Positions 54,300 to 61,244 of a stretch of DNA of 64,000 nucleotides are shown here, piece after piece. The first letter of the stretch is position 1. Each line of letters starts with the position of its first letter. Source of the stretch: Blautia hominis (GTDB lineage: Bacteria > Bacillota > Clostridia > Lachnospirales > Lachnospiraceae); NCBI GenBank assembly GCA_002270465.1, contig NQOF01000001.1, positions 436,501 through 500,500 on the forward strand, written 5' to 3'. The translations under genes were made by a program, and so were the position numbers. The notes under the pieces were generated by a model. The model searched no databases, was not told the DNA's origin, and was given only the letters and a program-made list of their open reading frames with translations.

Positions 54300-55048
54300 T
54301 CTGCCACCTTCTTTGCATAGGCAAACCCTGCCCCCGGCGCATCCTCCGGAAAATATTCCAGCCCTATGTATCCGTCATATGCCTCCCGGCCTACCATCTG
54401 AAAAACATACGGATAATTGATTTCCGACTGATATAGCTCATGCCGTCCCGGATTGCCCGCAGCATGGAAATGACCGATATAAGGAAGATATTCCCGGATC
54501 CTCCGGATCAAATCCCCTTCTGTGATCTGCTGGTGATAAATGTCAAACAGCATTTTTACATTTGGACTTCCCACTTCTTTTATGATCTCTGCCGCTTCCC
54601 CGGATCCGGAAAGGAAATAGCCGGGATGGTCCACCCTTATATTCAGAGGCTCCACCACCAATGTGACACCTTGCCTCTCCAGAAGCGGGGCACAGGCCTT
54701 CAGTCCTTGGATCAGGGACTCTCTCTGGAGCATTCGCTCCGCCCCTGTATCTGCTCCTGTCTGTGTTATCAGACATCTGCAGTTTAAACGCTCCGCTATT
54801 TTCAAAGTTTCCTCCAGGCCTTTCACATAATCATCCCGAAGACCCGGGTCTGTGAGACTGATAAATTTTGTGCAGAAAGCTGCCACACGGAATCCTTTTT
54901 CCTTTTGATATTCCTCCAGCGCCTGTATATCCTTATCCTCCCAGCCCCAAAATTCAATGGTATCAAGCCCATTTGCCAGCACGTCATCAATAGCAGCTTT
55001 GATGTCCTCCCCGGCATAGACTGCGTCCACACACACAGAAATTTTCAA
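54287..55048 (-). CDS. Sugar phosphate isomerase/epimerase (hydroxypyruvate isomerase-like TIM barrel)
   Basis: 253 aa, TTG start 7 bases after GGAGG. Xylose-isomerase-like AP_endonuc_2 barrel with metal ligands in V-V-E-P-L-N near 139-144, L-F-D-I-Y-H near 172-177, H-F-H-A-A-G-N-P-G-R near 197-206 and G-L-E-Y near 234-237; this arrangement is that of hydroxypyruvate isomerase and related ketose isomerases. Works with the flanking dehydrogenases on the substrate of the CUT1 importer. Confidence 0.9.
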   Translation of the reverse strand: MKISVCVDAVYAGEDIKAAIDDVLANGLDTIEFWGWEDKDIQALEEYQKEKGFRVAAFCTKFISLTDPGLRDDYVKGLEETLKIAERLNCRCLITQTGADTGAERMLQRESLIQGLKACAPLLERQGVTLVVEPLNIRVDHPGYFLSGSGEAAEIIKEVGSPNVKMLFDIYHQQITEGDLIRRIREYLPYIGHFHAAGNPGRHELYQSEINYPYVFQMVGREAYDGYIGLEYFPEDAPGAGFAYAKKVAECKA

Positions 55049-55065
55049 TTTTTTTCCTCCTTTTG

Positions 55066-56112
55066 TCAGTAAGTGAGCATAACCTGTATGACCTGTCCGG
55101 GCTCTTTGTCAATGATCCTGTACGCTTTGGCAATGTCTTCATATACAAACCGGTCCATGAGATTATCTGTTTTCAGATGTCTTAAGATCTCGATACAGGT
55201 CTCCACTCTCCGCCCGTAATTCCACAGATTGGAAAAGGACGGGTCCACAGCTCCTGTCTGGGACTGTTTTATGCCTATGCGGTTGTGGTGGAATTCCTCC
55301 GACAGGTTCACGTCAGCCAGCGCGCCCTGGTACCAGGCAAGTGCCGTCACTGTAGTCTCCGGCGCTGCAATGCGTATGGCCTCATTGAGGGCTTTTCCGT
55401 TTCCGGATGCTTCAATCACTTTGTCTGCCCCTCTGCAGCCAGTACGTCTGCGTATCTCCAGGGCCACATCGCTTGCGGATGGATCAAAGACTTCATCGCA
55501 TCCGTTTTCCAGGGCGGCCGCCCTTCTCTTTTCTATCATATCAATTCCATACACCTTGTGCGCGCCGCTCATGCGCGCCATCTGTACCAGAAGCTGTCCC
55601 AGCACGCCCAGTCCGCTGATCACCACAACATCCCCCAGGTTGATATGCGTGTCCATGATCCCATTATACGCTGTGATCAGGTTGGTAAGCAAGATGCCTT
55701 TTTCCGGCGGAATATCTTTCGGAAGAACCACCGCATCCTCCTCATGGATCACATTTTCCTCCTGGTGAGGCGCGCTGCACGCCACAACATCCCCGATTTG
55801 AATGCCCTTTACCCGGTTCCCGATCTCCGTCACTTCCCCAACCGAAGCGTATCCCATATACCAAACGCCCGGGTCAAAGCTTCTGATCGGGTACTCCCAT
55901 GTTTCGTCCCGTTCTGCCTCCAAAAACAGGCGCGTTGCCGGGTCCTGCTTCTTTCTGAAAAACGGGGCAAGGCCTCTGTACACATTCATCTCTGTTCCGT
56001 GGCTGACGCCGGAGCAGATCGTTTTTAATCTGATCTGGCTTTCTTTCAAAGGCAGCCGCGGCATTTCAATTACCTTTAACTGCCTCGGTCCCTCATACAT
56101 GATCGCTTTCAT
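55066..56112 (-). CDS. Medium-chain dehydrogenase, zinc-binding-dehydrogenase type
   Basis: 348 aa MDR protein. N-terminal part has C-S-G-V-S-H-G-T-E (about 33-41) where classical enzymes have C-x-x-D-x-H, and the structural-zinc cysteine lobe is absent, so it is a subgroup lacking the structural zinc. The nucleotide fold is clear at G-L-G-V-L-G-Q-L near 168-175, followed by D-x-x-E-K-R-R near 194-200, favouring NAD. Between the SBP and the isomerase in the sugar operon; role as polyol/sugar oxidation is inferred. Confidence 0.88.
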   Translation of the reverse strand: MKAIMYEGPRQLKVIEMPRLPLKESQIRLKTICSGVSHGTEMNVYRGLAPFFRKKQDPATRLFLEAERDETWEYPIRSFDPGVWYMGYASVGEVTEIGNRVKGIQIGDVVACSAPHQEENVIHEEDAVVLPKDIPPEKGILLTNLITAYNGIMDTHINLGDVVVISGLGVLGQLLVQMARMSGAHKVYGIDMIEKRRAAALENGCDEVFDPSASDVALEIRRRTGCRGADKVIEASGNGKALNEAIRIAAPETTVTALAWYQGALADVNLSEEFHHNRIGIKQSQTGAVDPSFSNLWNYGRRVETCIEILRHLKTDNLMDRFVYEDIAKAYRIIDKEPGQVIQVMLTY

Positions 56113-56171
56113 AATTTCTTGTCCTCTCTTTTCTTTCTTCCGTATGGAATGGCCTTATTTCTCTGATGCGG

Positions 56172-57572
56172 TTAAAATCCGATTTCCTGCAGGCCTTTCA
56201 TACATTTCTCAATCGCACTGTCTATATCCGTGCCGTTTACAACTTCTGAGCACATTTTCGGGATAGGTCCGTCGGGCCATGCATCCAGCTGGCTCCAGGT
56301 TGTGAGCGGCATATCGCCTGCCTGGGAGCGCTTTGACGTCTCCACATAGGCATTCAGCCATGCATCTTCTGTAAAATAAGAATCTTTCATAACATTTACA
56401 TTAGAATTCAGAAGAGAAAGCTGTTTGCTTAAATAGAGCTGTACTTCCTCACTGCAGAAGTATTTCACCCATTCCTTGGCGGCTTCCGGATATTCTGTCG
56501 TCTTGAAAACTGCAATGGGAGCCGAAAACGCAATGGCATGGTTTTCATTTTCCGCCCCGGTTGCGGTTGGGAGGGGTGCTGCCGCAAATTTGCCCTCCAT
56601 CTGCGGTGCGGAGCTGAGAATGGATGTTCTGTTGTCCGCCGCACCGCCGAACACCATGGAGACATTGCCGCCCATGAATTCAGTCAGAGCATCATAGGAA
56701 GCGTCCACGCTGCTGTTGCAGATATTGTATTTGTTAATACAGTCAGATAAAAACTGCAGCGATTTCTTACCCTCCTCACTGTCGAAGGTAAACTCCGAAA
56801 AATCCTCACTCATCATCTTCCCGCCGCACTGGGCCAGCATGGAAAACCAGGACTGGTCATACCGCCCCATATCCGAATACCAGGCAAGTCCCGCATGGGT
56901 GATATTTCCGCTCTCATCAGTCTTTGTCAGTTTCTCGGCAGTCTCGATCAATTCCTCCCATGTCTCCGGGGCTTTTGTGATTCCTGCTTCTTCAAAATCC
57001 TCCGTGTTATAGATCAGCGCCCGTGTATCAAATCTCCAGGGAACCCCATACCAGTCCCCATCCACACAGGCCTCATCCTTTCCTGCGGAATACCAGGTCT
57101 CCTCCCCGCCCAGTTCTTCGATCACGTCATTGATCTCCATAAGCCCGTATTCCTCAGAGCTCATCTCTACAAAAGAGTTGGTAAAGAACACATCCCCAAC
57201 ATCCGGCGCCTCCCCGCCGGTGCAGGCAAGGGTCAGTTTTTGATTGGCACTGCTCCAGTCATTGATCACATAATTCACTTGGATCCTTGTCTTCTCGAAA
57301 AAGTCTGCAGTCACCTTGTCCATGGCTTTTGTCTGATTGGACGGATCATTGCCGTAACTCTGCATCCAGAAAGTGAGTTCTGTTCCTTCGTACGGTTTTT
57401 CCCCTGCCGTACGGTCTTCTTCGCCCTGGTCCTGTCCCTCTGTCTCTGTTTTTTCTGTTTCCGGTTTCTCTGTTCCGGTTGTCCCGGGATTTGCCTCCTG
57501 CCCACATGCGGACAGCATCCCCGCTGTCACCGCTGCTGTCAGACCAAGTGCCAGCCATCTTTTTTCTCTCAT
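56172..57572 (-). CDS. Sugar ABC transporter solute-binding lipoprotein (CUT1)
   Basis: 466 aa from the ATG at 57572, which follows GGAGG; a longer frame to 57635 runs into a MITE and is not real N-terminal sequence. Lipobox M-L-S-A-C (Cys23), acidic Thr/Glu-rich linker to about residue 60, then the SBP_bac_1 fold with L-T-F-W-M-Q near 69-74 and Y-G-V-P-W-R near 175-180. Receptor for the MalF/MalG-type permeases upstream; no ATPase gene is present, as is usual for clostridial CUT1 systems sharing MsmX. Confidence 0.92.
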   Translation of the reverse strand: MREKRWLALGLTAAVTAGMLSACGQEANPGTTGTEKPETEKTETEGQDQGEEDRTAGEKPYEGTELTFWMQSYGNDPSNQTKAMDKVTADFFEKTRIQVNYVINDWSSANQKLTLACTGGEAPDVGDVFFTNSFVEMSSEEYGLMEINDVIEELGGEETWYSAGKDEACVDGDWYGVPWRFDTRALIYNTEDFEEAGITKAPETWEELIETAEKLTKTDESGNITHAGLAWYSDMGRYDQSWFSMLAQCGGKMMSEDFSEFTFDSEEGKKSLQFLSDCINKYNICNSSVDASYDALTEFMGGNVSMVFGGAADNRTSILSSAPQMEGKFAAAPLPTATGAENENHAIAFSAPIAVFKTTEYPEAAKEWVKYFCSEEVQLYLSKQLSLLNSNVNVMKDSYFTEDAWLNAYVETSKRSQAGDMPLTTWSQLDAWPDGPIPKMCSEVVNGTDIDSAIEKCMKGLQEIGF

Positions 57573-57602
57573 TCTTTTTTCCTCCTGTTTGTTTGTTATA
57601 TT

Positions 57603-57736
57603 GTAACTGTTTAGTACCCTCACCGTTACAGGCAAAAATCCATGCAGAATCGCCTTTGGCGATGGGATTTTTGCTTGGCTGCGGAATGCTTTCTTACGGT
57701 CAGCGCAGTGAATGCGCAGACCTACTGAATAGTTAC
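57603..57736. mobile_element. 134-bp MITE, complete copy B, with 8-bp target duplication
   Basis: Bounded on both sides by GTTATATT (57595-57602 and 57737-57744). Ends GTAACTGTTTAGTA and TACTGAATAGTTAC are inverted repeats. Inverse-oriented, near-identical partner of 31587-31720. It is inserted inside the sugar operon between the MalG-type permease and the SBP gene. GTAA ends with 8-bp duplications are what IS66-family transposases produce; no transposase is in the window. Confidence 0.92.
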
Positions 57737-57742
57737 GTTATA

Positions 57743-58594
57743 TTAACCTTTGACCGCTCCCGCAGCGAGCCCGCTGATCAGATATTTCTGCAGAAACGCA
57801 AAGATTATTACCGCCGGTAGTGTGATGAAGATTCCCGCCGTCATGGTGAGTGCCAGTTTGGTATTGGCGCCGTACTGTCCAATGAAATCATAGACACCGA
57901 CTGACACAGGTTTCAGCTTATTGCCTGATAAAAGGATACTTGCCCACATGTATTCATTCCAGGCCAGTATAAATGCAAATATAGCAGTGGAGATGATCCC
58001 CGGCACGGAAATCGGCAGACAGATCCTGAAAAATGTTCCGAACTGGCTGCAGCCGTCCACACGGGCGCTCTCCTCAATCTCCCTGGGAATGGCAGCGTCA
58101 AAGTATCCCTTGATCATCAAGGTACAAAAGGGAACCGCCCACACGGTATATGCGATGATAAGCCCTCTGTATGTATTTGTCATTCCCATATTGAACATAA
58201 TGAAATAGAGGCTTATCATGGTTACGATCCCCGGTATCAACTGTGTACAGAGCATCAGCACAAGGGAGACTTTCTGCGCCCTCCTCCTGATATACCTGCT
58301 GATGCTGTATCCGCACAGGGTGGCAAAAACCACGCTCACCGCAGTGACTGCCACAGACACCACCAGGGAATTTTTCATATATGTTCCAAGGGGTATTGAC
58401 TGCCAGACTCTGCTGAAATTATCCAGTGAGATCCTGGACGGCAAAAGCGTTGCCGGGGAAACCATAACTTCCTCTGTGGGCTTCACCGCTGTCACCACCA
58501 TCCAATAATATGGAAGCAGTACAAACGCACTGATAATCATCAAGGACAGATAATGTCCCAAGATCTCCCCTGTTTTCTTAACTTTTTTCCTCAT
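57743..58594 (-). CDS. Sugar ABC transporter permease, MalG type (CUT1)
   Basis: 283 aa, six membrane helices. The EAA loop I-P-R-E-I-E-E-S-A-R-V-D-G near 179-191 and the C-terminal L-A-A-G-A-V-K-G end are typical of MalG. GGGGAATAGT before the ATG. Downstream MITE B begins 7 bases from the stop codon; the 8-bp target duplication overlaps the stop. Confidence 0.94.
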   Translation of the reverse strand: MRKKVKKTGEILGHYLSLMIISAFVLLPYYWMVVTAVKPTEEVMVSPATLLPSRISLDNFSRVWQSIPLGTYMKNSLVVSVAVTAVSVVFATLCGYSISRYIRRRAQKVSLVLMLCTQLIPGIVTMISLYFIMFNMGMTNTYRGLIIAYTVWAVPFCTLMIKGYFDAAIPREIEESARVDGCSQFGTFFRICLPISVPGIISTAIFAFILAWNEYMWASILLSGNKLKPVSVGVYDFIGQYGANTKLALTMTAGIFITLPAVIIFAFLQKYLISGLAAGAVKG

Positions 58595-58610
58595 ACTATT
58601 CCCCCTGCTG

Positions 58611-59540
58611 TCAGCTTATTTCTTTCAGAGATGAGCGGATATAAATAACTGCGGGCACCAGTGCAATGCACATCATGAGCACACTGACGGCTGATGCATA
58701 TCCATACCTGAAGTTTGTAAATGCCTGCTGGTAAACCTCCACGGCAAGCAGTTTTGTAAGCCCCAGAGGCCCGCCCTGGGTTACCATATAGCTAATATTA
58801 AAATTATTGAACTGCCAGATAAGCTCCAAAAGCACGGATACAGATATGACTGGCCTGATACACGGTACCGTGATCTTCCAAAAACTCTTGATCTTCCCTG
58901 CTCCATCCATGGTGGCTGCCTCGTACAATTCCTTTGGCACAGTCTGCAGTCCGGCTATAAACATCACCATGAGAAAAGGAAAAATGGACCACACATTGAT
59001 AAGCGTGATCATAATAAGAGGCACAGAAAGGAAACCGAAATACGTCTGTGTACTCTCCAAAAAACTGACCGGCACTTTAATGATCCCCAGCTTCAGCAGA
59101 ATAGAATTCAGAGGGCTGAAGTTGGCGCTCAGTATGGTCCTCCACACAAAGGAGGCCACCAGAGGAGGCGTCACCCACGGGATCAGGAACATAGCTCTGA
59201 AAAACCCCCGCCCCGGATAGGGTTTGATCAGTTTCACCGCAATAAACATGGCCAGAGCCACACCTAAGATCAGGGACACCACCGAAAAAAACAGTGTATT
59301 AAGTATTACCTGCCAGGTATCCGGATTTTTAAGAGCCGCCGCATAATTGGACAGTCCTATGAAAGATACCGTTTTTTTCAAAAGCTGCTTATCGAAAAAA
59401 GACAGCCACATAGTCTTTAATGTGGGGTACACAGATACCAGCGTGACAGCCGCTGCTGCCGGAAGCAGCATGAGAAGCGGTGTATGTCTGTCCAAAATCT
59501 GCATCCCTATTTTCTTATTTTTCCTTCCTTTATCAGTCAT
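58611..59540 (-). CDS. Sugar ABC transporter permease, MalF type (CUT1)
   Basis: 309 aa, six helices, EAA loop V-P-K-E-L-Y-E-A-A-T-M-D-G-A-G near 202-216. Forms the membrane channel with the MalG-type gene 16 bases downstream. Follows the LacI gene by 28 bases on the same strand. Confidence 0.94.
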   Translation of the reverse strand: MTDKGRKNKKIGMQILDRHTPLLMLLPAAAAVTLVSVYPTLKTMWLSFFDKQLLKKTVSFIGLSNYAAALKNPDTWQVILNTLFFSVVSLILGVALAMFIAVKLIKPYPGRGFFRAMFLIPWVTPPLVASFVWRTILSANFSPLNSILLKLGIIKVPVSFLESTQTYFGFLSVPLIMITLINVWSIFPFLMVMFIAGLQTVPKELYEAATMDGAGKIKSFWKITVPCIRPVISVSVLLELIWQFNNFNISYMVTQGGPLGLTKLLAVEVYQQAFTNFRYGYASAVSVLMMCIALVPAVIYIRSSLKEIS

Positions 59541-59568
59541 CCTATCCTTCCTTCTCCAATCTTCGTCC

Positions 59569-60660
59569 TCATTTCCGGTTCAGGTCCCTGACGGAATTCC
59601 GTTCCACATACACCGGTCCGATCTTAACCGTTCTGTTCCCGCTGTTTCCCCCCGGCTTCTCCAATTTTGTGATCAGCGCATCCACAGCCGCCTCCGCGAT
59701 CTCCCGGACCGGCAGCCGCATGGTGGAAAGGGGCGGGGAGAGAAACTTTGCAATGGTATCATCATATCCGATCACAGAGATATCTTCCGGAACCCTGATT
59801 TTCTTCTCATACAGTGCCCTGAGCACTCCTGCTGCCAAAATATCCGATGATGCAAAAATGGCAGTGGGCATATCCTCCCCCATCTTTTCCAGAATCTCCA
59901 TACATTTCATAAATCCATGCTCAACCGTATACTCCTGTGTAAAATAAGAATGCCTCTGTACATAAGCATCATCCACCCCGCGCATTGCCTGCACATATCC
60001 GTGATAACGTTCCTGCTCCACAGGCTCCTCAGACTCCCTTCCCAGATACACTATTTTTCTGTGCCCTGCTGCCAGCAGTCTCTCCGTGGCAATATAACTT
60101 CCCTCCGTATTATCCACCAACACCTTTTCCACCTCATACACATCCGCAGGTCTCTCAATCATCACCGTGGGAATGGTCAGCCCCTTCACCTTCTCCCCCA
60201 GTTCCTGCACGATCTTCCCGTTGATACCCGGGTTGAGAATGATGCCATCCACCCGGTAAGCCAGCAGATCCCTAAGCTGGTTCTCCACCATCTCCATATT
60301 CCCCTCCTCAAAAGCAATAGAGATCGTTTTATATCCCCTGGTAAAACTCTCCTTCTCAATGGTAGCCGCTATCTTAGTAAAGAAAATATTCTCTTCCGAA
60401 GTCACATGGATATGCCCGATCAGTTTAGAGCACCCATCCCGCAGACACTTTGCCTGCTGATTCGGAATATAATGCAGCCTGTCCATCACCTCACAGATCC
60501 TCCGCCTCTTCTCCTCCGCCACATATCCGCTTTTGTTCACACATCTTGCCACACAGGAAACTGACACAGCGGCCTCCTCCGCTATCCTTTTCATTGTGAT
60601 TTTTTTCACATTTTCATCTGTTTTATATGAAATTTTTTCACATTCCAGATTTTCAAGCAT
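59569..60660 (-). CDS. LacI family transcriptional regulator
   Basis: 363 aa from the ATG at 60660. An in-frame GTG at 60675 overlaps the only Shine-Dalgarno (GAGGTGA) and is therefore unlikely. There is an unusual extension of about 22 residues before the LacI helix-turn-helix, which starts at I-T-M-K-R-I-A-E-E-A-A-V-S-V-S-C-V-A-R (about 21-39). Periplasmic-binding-protein-like ligand domain follows (about 80-355). Heads the leftward sugar ABC operon, so probably represses it and itself. If translation began at the later Met 60594 the length would be standard, but no ribosome binding site is seen there. Confidence 0.9.
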   Translation of the reverse strand: MLENLECEKISYKTDENVKKITMKRIAEEAAVSVSCVARCVNKSGYVAEEKRRRICEVMDRLHYIPNQQAKCLRDGCSKLIGHIHVTSEENIFFTKIAATIEKESFTRGYKTISIAFEEGNMEMVENQLRDLLAYRVDGIILNPGINGKIVQELGEKVKGLTIPTVMIERPADVYEVEKVLVDNTEGSYIATERLLAAGHRKIVYLGRESEEPVEQERYHGYVQAMRGVDDAYVQRHSYFTQEYTVEHGFMKCMEILEKMGEDMPTAIFASSDILAAGVLRALYEKKIRVPEDISVIGYDDTIAKFLSPPLSTMRLPVREIAEAAVDALITKLEKPGGNSGNRTVKIGPVYVERNSVRDLNRK

Positions 60661-61042
60661 TTCTTCTAATTTCACCTCTTTTTTACAAATTTTGTATACT
60701 TTTTACACTTTTTTCTGTTTTCTCCCTTATATTTCGTATTATATAACCATACATTTACAGATTTCAACCCTCAAAAATATTTTCGTTAATAGTTACCAGA
60801 TTTCAAAGATGTGGCAACCTTTCCACATTATGCATATTGTACACCCGCCCCTCCCTGTTATTATTTTCACATTTTCCCCACGATTTTTTGCTCCTCTTCC
60901 CACAAAAAACACCCCACAGACACAGACAGAAAATGGTCACGGGGTGAAATAATGTTATCTATTCTTTTGGAGAGATTGGGGGGACGGGGCGCATCTTCAC
61001 AAGAGCTGACGATAAATCCCACACCGGCGAAACCGATTTTAT
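60661..61042. other. Non-coding stretch upstream of lacI
   Basis: About 380 bases. AT-rich lacI promoter region (60661-60830), then T/C-rich sequence with no gene I can support. Small frames here overlap the terminator and the 39-bp repeats on the far side. Confidence 0.4.
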
Positions 61043-61086
61043 CGTAAAAAAACAGGGAGCAGGATTTCTTATCCTGTTCCCTGTTT
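61043..61086 (-). terminator. Rho-independent terminator of the helicase transcript
   Basis: Long stem AAACAGGGAgCAGGAT / ATCCTGtTCCCTGTTT (61050-61086); read leftward it is followed by a run of Ts (TTTTTTTACG). Confidence 0.85.
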
Positions 61087-61108
61087 TCAACGGCGAAGCG
61101 ACACAACT

Positions 61109-61209
61109 GATCCATCTGCCCCGGTTGATTCATGTGGCAACACAGCAGATCCACCTGCCCCGGTTGATTCATGTGGCAACACAGCAGATCCACCTGACCC
61201 GGTTGGTCC
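61109..61209. repeat. 39-bp tandem repeat, 2.6 copies, behind the helicase gene
   Basis: Units at 61109-61147 and 61148-61186 differ at one base; a third is truncated at 61209. Each begins GATCCACCTGCCCC (first unit GATCCATCTGCCCC), a string also found in both long-hairpin elements (42613 and 63911). Confidence 0.92.
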
Positions 61210-61244
61210 AGAGGAAGCCATTCCCGTCCGCCATCTCTTCCACA

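Noticed and set aside
57573-57635. N-terminal extension of the sugar SBP
   Set aside because: Those codons lie in MITE B and its target duplication; GGAGG and a lipoprotein signal peptide support the start at 57572.
60867-61193. Leftward 108-aa frame with 13-residue repeats
   Set aside because: It is the translation of the 39-bp DNA repeat, runs through a strong terminator, and lacks a ribosome binding site.
61109-61209. CRISPR array
   Set aside because: 39-bp units are contiguous, without unique spacers.
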